Positions 10,294 to 23,070 of a stretch of DNA of 64,000 bases are shown here, piece by piece. Position 1 is the stretch's first letter, and the number at the start of each line of letters is the position of its first letter. This DNA is from Symbiodinium natans (lineage: Eukaryota; Sar; Dinophyceae; Suessiales; Symbiodiniaceae). A model generated the notes under the pieces. That model was given only the letters and a program-made list of their open reading frames with translations, was not told the origin of the DNA and searched no databases. Both the position numbers and the translations under genes were made by a program. The stretch lies in assembly GCA_905221605.1 (NCBI GenBank), contig CAJNDS010002501.1, forward strand, positions 965,001-1,029,000, written 5' to 3'.

Positions 10294-12602
10294 CGGTTCC
10301 CACGTCGGGGTGTAGGTAGGGGATCCAGGGGCCTAGGGTGTAGGGTGGTTTGGTTTCAGGTTCGGATCTGACATGTTATCCTAAACCCATGACGACTTGC
10401 AGTACCTAAAGCTGTTTCAACATGCACTGTGTTGTGGGGGTTTAGTCTTCTGGGTTTGGCTGCAGGTCGGGTTTACGAATTCGCCGCCCCTCACCACCTA
10501 GTCAGGCTTGCCGTTCGGGCGTGAGTCGGTTTTTGTAGGGGCACCTTTGCCGTAACTCCAGGCATCGTTTGTTGTTGAAGGTTCTGCGTCTTGTGGATGT
10601 TCGTGCTTGCTTGGGAGAAGGTAGGCACATCAGTGGATCTTTTGACATGCTGCATGCCAAGGACGGCCTGCGTAGTGGTCTACGACATGAAGAAGAGGCG
10701 AGATGAATCTGTTACAGGACGCTGTAGACCAGTTCTCACTAGCAGTCTACCCGAGATGTTGCTTAGCGGCATAGCCTTCTGAGTTGAAGCTCCAATACCC
10801 GAAACCCGACCTCGGCAACTTGGCCGCAGGTGGCTTTTCTGCGCCTGGGTTGGCCATTTGCTTGCAGACATCCTTCGGCTACGGTGGTGCCTGGTGTGAC
10901 GGATGGAGTAAGCTATGGACAATCAACGTTAACTGTCTCCTCTGAACATGTGGAAGTCAGATCTGGCAAGCATCCTTTGAGATGTGAGGGGGGATAGGCT
11001 ATGGGCCATTGACGCCTCGTCTGGTGTGCACTGAAAATGTAGGGCTCTGGCGCGTCAATCGGTCGTTTCAGGGGCAGATTGACGTGCAGATCATTTTGAT
11101 TCCCCATTACTCAAGCGTGAAACTGCATGGGTCCCCAAACAGATTTTGGATTGATGGAGGACGACATGTAAGAAGCCCATTCAAAGCACCCGGACAGCCC
11201 TAGCTCCACATTTGGGTTTAGGGAGGGTTGAAGCGCAGGTGGCTTGCCTGACCCACTCAAAACCGTCAAAACCTTCGTTGGGATGTCTCTTGGAGGGTTC
11301 GATGAGAAGCTGACCTTCGGGTAAACTCCTCCCAAGGTGACTGCCGCTGCGTCCTGGGGGAGTACATAGACGAAGGTGGAGCCCTCACGGAGGCCTTGCG
11401 TCTGTAGGCTTTATAGTACTTCGGGGTTCGTTGCTCGGGTTACGGTTTACTGCTTGGGGTTTCAGGACCATTCAGGACCCGTCCGGCAAGAGGGTTCCGC
11501 AGGCTTGGGGCCAAACGGCAAGCGCAGCGCGCTCACGTGTGCGTGCGCGCGAGTGGTGAGTGCATGTGTGTCTGTTTCTAGCCAGCAGTGGGGTACCTGC
11601 GTAAGTTGAGCGACGGACTATCTTGTGTGTTCTTGATTGGGCATTGTGCAGCGCCTTTGCTTGTATTGCACCGAGTGTGCCTTCATCACGGGCCCATGCT
11701 CGTTTTCTGGTTCAAACCGAAGCCTTCGAAGAGATCTTCCAAAGCCCTCCAACAAAACCCTACCGTGGCTGCAGGGTCGACGCACCTCCATCGGATCGGA
11801 AGGCCTGCGTTCGCAACAGCAGGGTCTTCATCATTCATGCGGGAGGTGTAAAACTTAGAAGGCGCTTATGTGAGCTATAAGGTAAAAGTCAAAAGGGGTA
11901 CTGAGGACTATATAGAGATGGTCAGAGGGAAGCAGCTATACCACCTAGACGTGTCCTTTAGGTTCCTAGGTGGGACGATGCACGGAGGCCACTCCTCCTC
12001 TGGTGCTTCCAACCGAAGACGGCGGAGGCCTGGGACGTTCCTGGCTCGAAGCCTCTGAAGATTTTTGAGTCTTGGGGGCTTCCTAATGTCCTGCACTTTG
12101 CGACCTGCTCCGACAACTTATAGATCCTAGGACCCAGGTCCGGACAATCTCTAGCAGCAGATTCTCGCACCGTAAAGGTCCAGGCATGATGCATCTGCAT
12201 GGGCTTTCTTGCAGCTGGGTTATAAGATGTCCGTCTTGGATTAGGGTTCAGATTCAGAAGAATCCATACAAAGCTCCTATCATCACACTGGTTAGCCGCA
12301 GACACCTCCGCTGGAGCTCGCAGCTTCGGTTTCGAGTAGGACATTGAAACATCTTGGGACGTTCTCACAAGATCGATATCGAGGCATCGGGGACTCTAGA
12401 TTGAACCTCGACATCGGAGAGCCTTGTTTTCGGCCGAGAGTCTGTGCAGTTTCGTGGGTTTGGGGCTAGGGAGAGGAACCGGAACGTGCAACACAGTCTG
12501 CCGGATCAGTTGTTTCAGTATGCGGAGGGGCGGATGGAGTGACATGACGAGGCCGAACAAGGTCACGGTGGCTGGAGTCAGGCAGCTCAGCTGCAAGCTC
12601 TG
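10294..12602. other. Mostly unassigned stretch
   Basis: Apart from the small exon candidate at 11503-11555, no gene is recognised. Short open frames at about 11623-11880 and 11958-12368 have ordinary composition but no known domain. Telomere-like words are scattered and short here. Confidence 0.35.
11503..11555 (+). CDS. Candidate internal exon, unknown protein
   Basis: Bounded by TTCCGCAG|G upstream and by a consensus |GTGAGT donor at 11556. The 53-nt segment is open in at least two frames and is GC-rich. It fits the AG|G acceptor rule seen in the GDPD gene, but has no recognisable domain. Confidence 0.25.
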
Positions 12603-12694
12603 TTAGGGTTTAGGGTTTAGGGTTTAGGGTTTAGGGTTTAGGGTTTAGGGTTTAGGGTTTAGGGTTTAGGGTTTAGGGTTTAGGGTTTAGGGTT
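12603..12694. repeat. Perfect TTTAGGG tract, about 13 units
   Basis: The purest telomere-like array on this strand in the first 20 kb. It ends 16 bases before the acceptor-like site of the next exon candidate. Confidence 0.95.
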
Positions 12695-12711
12695 TATTGT
12701 GGTTCCTGCAG

Positions 12712-12858
12712 GAGCAGGAGCTGCACATCCCTGAGCCTCCCTATATTGTTGAGCACCCCGAGCGAGCCTCCGCAGAGGCTGTCGGAGGACCACACGCTTG
12801 CCGACGCCAACGAGCGAGCAGTGGTCTGAGGAACTGGGAACATGGTCGGATGTTGTGA
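12712..12858 (+). CDS. Candidate exon, unknown protein
   Basis: Preceded by TTCCTGCAG|G immediately after a (TTTAGGG)13 tract. The frame reads EQELHIPEPPYIVEHPERAS and stays open to TGA at 12856-12858 (48 residues). It is acidic and proline-containing, with no recognised domain. The arrangement telomere-like tract, pyrimidine-containing acceptor, open frame is what I see at proven GDPD exons. Confidence 0.4.
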   Translation, partial: EQELHIPEPPYIVEHPERASAEAVGGPHACRRQRASSGLRNWEHGRML

Positions 12859-14249
12859 TCCCAGAAACACCCCGCCCTGTCGCTGCATTTTCGGCCCATG
12901 CATTGCGTGAGTGCACGTTACGCCAGTCCTGCAGGCGGTCGACTAGTTGCACGCCTTTGTGCATAGTGCGCCCATTACCTGTCACGACAGCAAAGTGTCA
13001 CCTCGCCGCACCCAATGAACTTACATGGGCGAACGGGTTATTGATGGATCTAATTCTGCATTCAGCTGCAGCACATCTCCAAGCACCTCCCCCGCAGAGA
13101 TTCGAGAGAGTCGAGTGTCATGGACGGCACGCTCACATCCTTCCGAGGTGCGCGTTTCGCAGTTCGACGTGACCATCGCGAATGGGCCCCTAGGGCTGGA
13201 TGAGGCAGCATCAGTGGGGCAGGGGCAGATGGCTCCCGTTGATACGAATGTTGCTTGCAGATTTCGTGCTCGGCCGGGTCTTCAGATATTTAAAGCTCGG
13301 GAGAGCTGCACTTGGTACCCTGAATCCTTGAAACCCTCTAAGCCATGTAATATAGGGGTCGGAATAACTACTATAACCCTTCTGGTCCCTACACTATAAT
13401 AACCCGCCCAAACCCTTCTCTAATTGGCCCCTACATCAGGCCTTGAGCCCTTTGGGCTCGGGCAGGTCGGCAGCAGGCCCTTCTAGGGCCTGTCATGCCA
13501 AGGGTTCAGGATATCGTGTTTTCAAAAAAAACTGTGATTCCTTATTATAAGGTGGCCCCTCTTATTCAGGGTACCCCAAAAAAAGGCACCACAATCAAGA
13601 GAACTGACCATGTGTTCCCTTTGCACGCCTTTCGTAGCAAAAGCCCTCAACTTTCTGCCAGGTCTACCTTTCTGGGCACAAGATCCCGGGAGTCCATTGC
13701 AGTGGGGACCCCGGAAGCGTGTAGAACTGGGATCCTTGGGCTCCTAGTGAGTACCCTTTCTCGTTAGGGTTTTTGGGTTCGCACGTTGAGAATTGTGGGG
13801 AGCGGAGAAACCGAAGCGCTCCACAGAGGGGACAAAGAGAGCTCTTGGAGCCTTGGTTGTAGGTTCTTGTCTCATGTACTCTTCGACATGCAACGACACT
13901 TCATTAGCTAGGATGGCCCTTACAACCCTCTGAAAAACATTCCTGAGATGATCCTCTTAAACGAAGGCAAAATAGAAAATGCACTTGTGCAGAGGGTCAG
14001 CTGAAGGGGGGTGTTGTCTTTTGGTCTTACGGGTTTCGAGGTGCAGGGTTTATCAGAGCTTGAGTACTTGTAGGGGGCTTTTCAGGGCTTCGTACATCAG
14101 CCGGCCGCGCTGTTTAAGCCGTCAGGGCCTTTTCCGTCACAGTTCTAGGATTCTGTAAATTATAGTCCTGTTTGGGGTACCCTCTATAATCAATTGTATA
14201 CAGGTATGAGAGAGCAACCTTTCGGGTCTATTTAGCTCCTTCCTTTGTT
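12859..14249. other. Unassigned stretch with foldback remnants
   Basis: No gene recognised. 13336-13400 (AATATAGGGGTCGGAATAACTA) has an inverted counterpart near 42347-42413. 13541-13592 contains TTATTATAAGG next to GGGTACCCC, a remnant of a second foldback type. An open frame at 13495-13767 ends in a GTGAGT donor-like site but crosses that remnant. Telomere-like tracts stop after about 13770. Confidence 0.4.
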
Positions 14250-17200
14250 TTAATAAGTGAAATTAAATTATTTAATTTATTTAAATTATTTAAATTATTT
14301 AATTGACTCCCATTAAATAATTTAAAAAAATTAAAAAATTTAAATAAGCAAAATTATTTAACTTATTTAATTTATTTAATTGCCTCCCATTAAATAATTT
14401 AAATAATTAAAATAATTTAAATAAGCAAAATTATTTAAATTATTTAATTTATTTAATTGACACCGATTAAATAATTTAAATAATTTAAATAATTTAAATA
14501 AGCAAGATTAATTAAATTAGTTAATTTATTTAATTGACCCCTATTAAAGAAATTAAATAATTTAAATAATTTCTGGCTGGTCTGGAAAGTTTCCTGAATT
14601 AAATTTATTTAAATTATTTAATTTATTTAAATTATTTAAATTATTTAATTGACCCCTATTAAATAATTTAAATAATTAAAATAATTTAAATAAGCAAAAA
14701 TTATTTAAATTATTTAAATTATTTAATTGACCCCTATTAAATAATTTAAATAATTAAAATAATTTAAATAAGCAAAAATTATTTTAATTATTTAAATTAT
14801 TTAATTGCCTCCCATTAAATAATTTAAATAATTAAAATAATTTAAATAAGCAAAAATATTTAAACTATTTAATTTATTGAATTGACCTCTATTAAATAAT
14901 TTAAATAATTTAAATAATTTAAATAATTTAAATAATTGAAATAAATTTAATTCCGGGAACTTTCCAGACCAACCAGCAAAACAATTAAATAATTTAAATC
15001 CGACAGCTCAATTAAATGATTTAATTAAACTGCGGGATTTAAATTATTTAATTGATTTTTTTTCTGGCTGGTCTGGAAAGTTTCCTGAATTAAATTTATT
15101 TAAATTATTTAATTTATTTAAATTATTTAAATTATTTAATTGACCCCTATTAAATAATTTAAATAATTAAAATAATTCAAATAAGCAAAATTTTTTAAAT
15201 TATTTAAATTATTTAATTGAGTCCCATTAAATAATTTAAATAATTAAAATAATTTAAATAAGCAAAATTATTTAAATTATTTAATTTATTTAATTGCCTC
15301 CCATTAAATAATTTAAATAATTTAAATAATTTAAAGAAGCAAAATTATTTAAATTATTTAATTTATTTAATTGACCCCTATTAAATAATTTAAATAATTT
15401 AAATAATTTAAATAAATTTAATTCCGGTAACTTTCCAGGCCAACCAGCAAAACAATTAAATAATTTAAATCCGACAGCTCAATTAAATAATTTAATTAAA
15501 CTGCGGGATTTAAATTATTTAATTGACTTTTTTTCTGGCTGGTCTGGAAAGTTTCCTGAATTAAATTTATTTAAATTATTTAATTTATTTAAATTATTTA
15601 AATTATTTAATTGACCCCTATTAAATAATTTAAATAATTAAAATAATTTAAATAAGCAAAAATTATTCAAATTATTTAAATTATTTAATTGACTCCCATT
15701 AAATAATTTAAATAATTAAAATAATTTAAATAAGCAAAATTATTTAAATTATTTAATTTATTTAATTGCCTCCCATTAAATAATTTAAATAATTTAAAAA
15801 ATTTAAATAAGCAAAATTATTTAAATTATTTAATTTATTTAATTGACCCCTATTAAATAATTGAAATAATTTAAATAATTTAAATAATTTAAATAATTTA
15901 AATAATTTAAATAAATTTAATTCCGGGAACTTTCCAGGCCAACCAGCAAAACAATTATATAATTTAAATCCGACAGCTCAATTAAATAATTTAATTAAAC
16001 TGCGGGATTTAAATTATTTAATTGTTTTTTTTCTGGCTGGTCTGGAAAGTTTCCTGAATTAAATTTATTTAAATTATTTAATTTATTTAAATTATTTAAA
16101 TTATTTAATTGATCCCTAGTAAATAATGTAAATAATTAAAAGAATTGAAATAAGCAAAAATTATTTAAATTATTTATATTATTTAAATTATTTAATTGAC
16201 TCCCATTAAATAATTTAAATAATTAAAATAATTTAAATAAGCAAAATTATTTAAATTATTTAATTTATTTAATTGCCTCCCATTAAATAATTTAAATAAT
16301 TAAAATAATTTAAATAAGCAAAATTATTTAAATTATTTAATTTATTTAATTCACCCCTATTAAATAATTTAAATAATTTAAATAATTTAAATAATTTAAA
16401 TAAATTTAATTCCGGTAACTTTCCAGGCCAACCAGCAAAACAATTAAATAATTTAAATTCGACAGCTCAATTAAATATTTTAATTAAACTGCGGGATTTA
16501 AATTATTTAATTGATTTTTTTCTGGCTGGTCTGGAAAGTTTCCTGAATTAAATTTATTTAAAATATTTAATTTATTTAAATTATTTAAATTATTTAATTG
16601 ATCCCTATTAAATAATTTAAATAATGAAAATAAATTAAATAAGCAAAAATTATTTAAATTATTTAAATTATTTAATTGACCCCCATTAAATAATTTAAAT
16701 AATTAAAATAATTTAAATAAGCAAAATTATTTAAATTATTTGATTTATTTAATTGACCCCATTAAATAATTTAAATAATTTAAATAATTTAAATAATTTA
16801 AATAAATTTCATTCCGGGAACTTTCCAGGCCAACCAGCAAAGCAATTAAATAATTTAAATCCGACAGCTCAATTAAATGATTTAATTAAACTGCGGGATT
16901 TAAATTATTTAATTGATTTTTTTTCTGGCTGGTCTGGAAAGTTTCCTGAATTAAATGTATTTAAATTATTTAATTTATTTAAATTATTTAAATTATTTAA
17001 TTGACCCCTATTAAATAATTTAAATAATTAAAATAATTGAAATAAGCAAAATTATTTCAATTATTTAAATGATTTAATTGCCTCCCATTAAATAATTTAA
17101 GTAATTTACATAATTTAAATAAGCAAGATTATTTAAATCATTTATTTTATTTAATTGACCCTATTAAATAATTTAAATAATTTAAATAATTTAAATAATT

Positions 17201-17756
17201 TAAATAATTTAAATAATTTAAATAAGCAAAATTATTTAAACTATTTAATTTATTTAATTGACCCCTATTAAATAATTTAAATAGTTTAAATAATTTAAAT
17301 ATTTTAAATAATTCAAATAATTTAAATAATTTAAATAATTTAAATAATTTAAATAAATCTAATTCCGGGAACTTTCCAGGCCAACCAGCAAAGCAATTAA
17401 ATAATTTAAATCCGACAGCTCAATTAAATGATTTAATTAAACTGCGGGATTTAAATTATTTAATTGATTTTTTTTCTGGCTGGTCTGGAAAGTTTCCTGA
17501 ATTAAATTTATTTAAATTATTTAATTTATTTAAATTATTTAAATTATTTAATTGACCCCTATTAAATAATTTAAATAATCAAAATAATTTAAATAAGCAA
17601 AATTATTTAAATTATTTAAATTATTTAATTGCCTCCCATTAAATAATTTAATTAATTTAAATAATTTAAATAAGCAAGATTATTTAAATTATTTATTTTA
17701 TTTAATTGACCCTATTAAATAATTTAAATAATTTAAATAATTTAAATAAATTTAAT
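14250..17756. repeat. AT-rich satellite with ~490-bp higher-order units and six large palindromes
   Basis: The ground sequence is a 9-bp period (TTTAAATAA). It is punctuated by GC-containing words TTGACCCCTATTAAA, TTGCCTCCCATTAAA and AATAAGCAAAA. The word CTGGCTGGTCTGGAAAG recurs at about 14573, 15064, 15535, 16033, 16522, 16925 and 17476, spaced about 400-550 bp. It pairs with an upstream inverted word CTTTCCAGGCCAACCAGC to make imperfect palindromes of about 143 bp: 14949-15092, 15420-15562, 15919-16060, 16408-16549, 16810-16952 and 17361-17503. The array starts in a lone right arm (14571) and ends in a lone left arm (17754). It is non-coding, and its function is unknown. Confidence 0.9.
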
Positions 17757-18610
17757 TCTGGGGCCTTTCCAGACCAGTCACCAGACCCCTCTCCCCCTCC
17801 CCGCAGCTACCCCCCCCCCCCCCCGGCTGAGAACTGGGGCTGGGCCAGGGCCGGAGGGGGTGAGGGCTGATCTGGGGGGCCTTGGTTGGTGAGCGGTGGC
17901 GGGGGGAATGGCGGGGGAGAGGTTGGGGGGGTGGGGGGTGGGGGTTGGCGTGAGGAGGGGGGAGGGGGGAGGGGGTGGGGCGGGGGGGGTGGGGGGGGGG
18001 GGGTTTTGAAGTAGCTGAAGCTGGAGGCCCAGCTAGCTCCGCTCGGGGCAATGGAGGGGGGGGGGGTGGGCGTTCTGTCTGTGCTTTCTGTTGCTGTGTC
18101 GGTGGCTTCCTGTTCTGACTGCTGGTCTGGCGCTGTCTGGGGTGGCCTGTGGAGAAGGGGCCACCTGATCCCTTTCCCACTCTTTCAAGGGCTGAGCTGA
18201 AGAGCTGGAGCTGGGGTGGGCTGGTCTGGGGCCGGCGGCGCTGGAGAGCGGAGAGGGGTTGAAGGAGCTGGGCTGGCCGAAGGGTGGAGGGGCTGGAGAG
18301 CCAGCTCGGGGTGGAGGGTGGGCCAGGGAGGGTCAAGGGGGCCAAGGCCCTGGCACAGGGCTGGGCTCCCCTGCCATCCCTTTCCCACTCTTTCAAGGGC
18401 TGAGCTGAAGAGCTGGAGCTGGGGTGGGCTGGTCTGGGGCCGGTGGCGCTGGAGAGCGGAGAGGGGTTGAAGGAGCTGGGCTGGCCGAAGGGTGGAGGGG
18501 CTGGAGAGCCAGCTCGGGGTGGAGGGTGGGCCAGGGAGGGTCAAGGGGGCCAAGGCCCTGGCACAGGGCTGGGCACCCCCCCAACCACCACCCCTCTTTC
18601 TCTCACCATC
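17757..18610. repeat. G-rich block with 208-bp tandem duplication
   Basis: Strong G/C strand asymmetry, with C-tracts at about 17811-17824 and G-tracts near 17986-18003 and 18056-18067. From 18170 to about 18577 a 208-bp unit is present about 1.95 times and nearly identical (CCCTTTCCCACTCTTTCAAG opens each copy). Open frames on both strands here are low-complexity Pro/Gly/Trp and are not credible genes. Confidence 0.9.
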
Positions 18611-19189
18611 CAAAAAGAGTTTAAACAAAAAAAACGTTTTTCTCTTCACCAACCCTCCCCCATCCCTCTCCACCATCAAACGCCCTCACCATGCCTACTC
18701 CCCCAGCTCACTTTTCACTCCCTCACGTTCTCAACCGCTTCCACACATTAATCAGCTGCTTTACCCTATCATCTTCTTATCATCTTTTATCATATTTTAT
18801 CATCTCTCATATTATCTCTTTTTATTATCTTCCATCATGTTTAATCATCTTCATATGCTTTTCTTATCATCTTCATATCATCTTTTTATCATCCTTTATC
18901 ATCTTTTTTGTCATCTTTTATCATCTTTTAATCGGGTCAAAATTCGGGATCTCATTTGGAAAGCATCCTTATCTGAATCATCTTCTATCGTTATCATCCT
19001 TTATCATTTTTTATCATCTTTTTATCACCTTTTATCACCTTTTATCATCTTTTATCATCTTTTATCATCTTTATCATCTTTTATCATCTTTTGCCATCTT
19101 CATATAATAGTCTTATAATCGTTTTGTAGTCTTTTCTATTTTTTCGTAATCTTTAAGATCCTGTGGTCTCTAGGTAATTAATTTTTTTG
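18611..19189. repeat. TATCATCTTTT pyrimidine-rich repeat block
   Basis: Densest at about 18768-19110, with irregular repeats of TTTTATCATC and relatives. It is interrupted by a unique ~60 bp (18930-18990). Confidence 0.85.
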
Positions 19190-19945
19190 GAGTGGTTCTA
19201 AGTCTTGCTTATCGTGGGGTAAGTGTTCGTAAGCTTCAAGAAGCAAATATATATATATATATATGTGTAACACTGAATTTCAAACCCCCTTAAACCCTTA
19301 AAGGCTGCGTATGTGGGGTGGTTCTAAGTCTTGCTTATCGGGGGGTAAGTGTTCGTAAGTTTCAAGAAGCAAATATATATGCAACACTGAATTTTAAACC
19401 CCCTTGAACCCTTAAAGGCTGCGTATGTGGGGTGGTTCTAAGTCTTGCTTATCGGGGGGTAAGTGTTCGTAAGTTTCAAGAAGCAAATATATATGTAACC
19501 CTGAATTTTAAACCCCCTTAAACCCTTAAAGGCTGCGTATGTGGGGTGGTTCTAAGTCTTGCTTATCGGGGGGTAAGTGTTCGTAAATTTCAAGAAGCAA
19601 ATATATATGCAACACTGAATTTTAAACCCCCTTAAACCCTTAAAGGCTGCGTATGTGGGGTGGTTCTAAGTCTTGCTTATCGGGGGGTAAGTGTTCGTAA
19701 GTTTCAAGAAGCAAATATATATGTAACCCTGAATTTTAAACCCCCTTAAACCCTTAAAGGCTGCGTATGTGGGGTGGTTCTAAGTCTTGCTTATCGGGGG
19801 GTAAGTGTTCGTAAGTTTCAAGAAGCAAATATATATGTAACCCTGAATTTTAAACCCCCTTAAGCCCTTAAAGGCTGCGTATGTGGGGTGGTTCTAAGTC
19901 TTGCTTATCGGGGGGTAAGTGTTCGTAAATTTCAAGAAGCTGTGA
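19190..19945. repeat. 114-bp satellite, 7 copies
   Basis: GGTTCTAAGTCTTGCTTATC recurs at 19194, 19320, 19434, 19548, 19662, 19776 and 19890. Spacing is exactly 114 bp except for the first interval (126 bp), which has a longer (AT)n tract. Each unit includes GGGGTAAGTGTTCGTAA and CCCTTAAACCCTTAAAGG. Copies differ at only a few sites, so the array is young or homogenised. No reading frame is conserved. Confidence 0.95.
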
Positions 19946-22110
19946 GGGTTCCAGGTCTTGCTTGTCGCGGCCACCCCCACTCGGTCCTCAACAGGGGGAC
20001 TCTCCAGGCTTTCGGCAAGACACCCCCGAAGCCTGAAACCCGAAATTCCCAAATGTCCATGCACTAAAGTCACAAATCGCAAGCAGTGTCCCCCGTAGTT
20101 TTTGTCGAAACAGCCTTCTCCGAACTCATAAATCGCAAGCAGTGTCCCTATGCGTTGTTGTTGCGCGCAAATATCCAAAATCACAAATCGCAAGCAGGGT
20201 CCCCATAAGATGTTGCTGTAAGATTATCTACAAAATTCATAAATCGCAAGAAGTGTTACCCGTAGTTTTTTTGCGATTATGTACCAAGTTCACAATCACA
20301 AGCAGTGTCCGCCCTTAGATGTTTCTGCAAGAGTATGTGCCAAAATCGCAAATCGCAAGCAGTGTCCCCCGTAGTTTTTTTGTTGAAAGAATATGTACCA
20401 AGAACACAAATCGCAAGCAGTGTCCACCCATAGTCCTTTTTGCTGAAAGAATATATCCAAAATTCACAAATCGCAAGCAGTGTCACCCTTAGTTCTTTTG
20501 CTGTAAGAATATGCTCCCAAGTCACAAATCGCAAGCAGTGTGCCCCATGTTTTTCCTGTAAGATTATGTACCGAATTGCCAAATCGCAAGCAGTGTCCCC
20601 CTTAGCTTTTTCTACAAGAGTGCCAAACTCGCACATGGCAAGCAGTGTCCCCTGAGAGAAGATGTCCCAAAACCACAAATCGCAAGCAGTGTCCCCCATA
20701 GTTTTTGTTGAAAGCGTATTCTGCAAAGTTACATATCGCAAGCAGTGTCCCCCTTAGTTTCTTTTGCTGCAAGAAGAGGATGTCCCACAATCACAAGTCG
20801 CAAGCAGTGTTCCCCTTAGTTTGTTACGGAATGGACATTGAGCAATCGCAAGCAGTGTCCCCATGAGAATTTGTTGATAGAATTCCAAAATCACAAATCG
20901 CAAGCAGCGTCCCCCATAGTTTTTTGCTGAATGAAGAACTATCCAAACTCCTAAATCGCAAGCAGTGTCCCCCTAATTTTTTTGCTGCAAGAAGATGCCC
21001 CAAAATCAAAAACCGCAAGCAGTGTCCCCCTTGGTTTTTGCTGAAAGAAGATGTCCCAAAATCACAAATCGCAAGCAGGGTCCCCGCTTAGTTTTTGTTG
21101 CTGCAAGAAGATGCCCCCCAAATCACAAATCCCAAGCAGTGTCCACCCATAGTCCTTTTTGCTGAAAGAATATATCCCAAATTCACAAATCGCAAGCAGT
21201 GTCACCCTTATTTTTTTGCTGTAAGGAAAATGGTCCCAAGTCACAAATCGCAAGCAGTGTGCCCGGCGTGCCCCATATTTTTCCTCTAAGCCTATGTACC
21301 AAAACCAAGTCGCAAGCAGTGTCCCTCTTAGTTTTTTCTACAAGAGTATGTGCCAAACTCGCAAATGGCAAGCAGTGTCCCCTGAAAGAAGATGTCCCAA
21401 AATCACAAATCGCAAGCAGTGTCCCCCATATATAGTTTTTGTTGAAGGAGTATTCTCCAAAGTTACAAATCGCAAGCAGTGTCCCCCTTAGTTTGTTTTT
21501 GCTGCAAGAAGAGGATGTCCCACAATCACAAATCGCAAGTAGTGTCCCCCTTAGTTTGTTACGGAATGTAATGGATACGTCCCCATGAGATTTTGTTGAA
21601 AGAATTCCAAAAACACAAATCGCAAGCGATGTCCCCAATAGTTTTTGCTGAATGAAGAACTATCCAAACTCCTAAATCGCAAACAGTGTCACCCTCAGTT
21701 TTCTTGCTGAAAGAGTATGTGCTAAAATCACAAATCGCAAGCCGTGTTCCCCATAGTTTTTTGCTGAATGAAGAACTATCCAAACTCATAAATCGCAAGC
21801 AGTGTCCCCCTTAGTTTTTATGCTGCAAGAAGATGTCCCAAAATCACAAATCGCAAGCAGTGTCCCCAATAAGTTTAATCCTGAAAGTATATATGCCAAA
21901 ATCACAAATCGCAAGCAGTGTCCCCCCTTAGTTTTCTTCTGAATTCACAAATCGCAAGCAGTGTCCCCCGTAGTTTTTTTGTTGAAAGAAGATGTCCCAA
22001 AATCACAGATCGCCAGCAGTGTCCCCGTTAGTTGCTACGGAATATATCAACAATTGACAAGTCGCAAGCAGAGTCCACAAATGTTTTGTTGTAAGAACCT
22101 ATCCAAAATG
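19946..22110. repeat. Array of ~57-bp degenerate repeats, about 35 copies
   Basis: A conserved core CACAAATCGCAAGCAGTGTC is repeated every 55-62 bp. Its linker is also related between units (CCCTTAGTTTTTTGCTGAAAG, then AAGATGTCCCAAAAT). One copy of the core is GGCAAGCAG and others carry point changes. Antisense frames give repeated ACDL/LLAIC peptides but shift frame between units, so they are not a gene. Confidence 0.9.
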
Positions 22111-23070
22111 TCAAATGGCAAAGGCACGTGCGCTACTGTCTCAATGAAATTACGTAATTGAGCACATATAGACTAGGAAGTAAAAACATTATATATATAT
22201 ATATATATGAACGAGCAGCCTTTCGGTCCATTTCGCTCATGTGTTTTGTTTAATGCTGGAGGGCTAGGTGCTGGGTGTTTTCGGGCTGTGGGTTGGCACG
22301 AATGGGTAAAAGTCTGAAGCTGCAACGCGAACCCATGAAATGAAACTCGGGCGGAGTGTTTTCGCTGTTTAGCTTGCCAGCGCCCCTCATCGATCCAAGT
22401 GTTATAGATAAATGAAGAACACAAGTTCGAAAAGACATAGGCAAGCAGCGTGCAAGAACAGCAACGTGAACAGTTATCATGACCACAAAACCACGAATTC
22501 GTTTTCAGAATAGCAGTGTAGGATTTTTTGCTCGTGTCATGGATCCATGAGCAAACCGCATTTTAAATGTAGGCAAGCAGCACGCAAAGAAAACAAAGCA
22601 AAGCGAAAGCCAAAAACAACAATGCAAGTCCAAAAGACAAGATAAAATAGGACGTCGGATTATTCGGCATGTGCATCTTTAAAGTTTTTTGACAATATAC
22701 ATATACGAGCGTTTGATAGGAATGAAACAAACGCAACGAAAGAGACCCCAAAAGTCCCGGCTATGTCCCGGCTATTTTGTATAGTGTAGTGTAGTATAGA
22801 GTTTCTTGTAGTTTTAGCATTCGTGTTAGTACTATTATTGGTCTTGGTCTTGGTGCTGGTACCTAGTCTGGCAGCGGTAAAGTATTCGTGTAGTATCAGC
22901 ATAGTACTCGTATGGTATCGAGGAAAAGTCACAGCGTCCTTGCAAGGGCCTTGCTTTCGGATCGCGCTAACACAAAATATAATGAACATGAGCAATGCCA
23001 GCACTGCTAAGAACGCTATTGATATGAACAGTAAACATGGTGATATTGTTATGCGGATTCATTACTTTAT
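22111..23070. other. Unassigned, moderately AT-rich stretch
   Basis: Contains an (AT)n tract at 22190-22208 and no recognisable gene or telomere-like tract. Open frames are short on both strands. Confidence 0.4.

Noticed and set aside
12603..12694. Possibility that telomere-like arrays mark a chromosome end
   Set aside because: Arrays are short, occur in both orientations throughout the window, and are followed by unique sequence, so they are interstitial.
17752..18679. Pro-rich minus frames (214 and 164 codons) and Trp/Gly-rich plus frames
   Set aside because: Low-complexity G-rich DNA and a 208-bp tandem duplication explain the open frames; no conserved domain is seen.
19946..22110. CRISPR-like appearance: conserved ~20-bp core with regular ~57-bp spacing
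   Set aside because: The spacers are themselves related to one another, unit length drifts, and no cas genes exist in a clearly eukaryotic context. It is a degenerate satellite.
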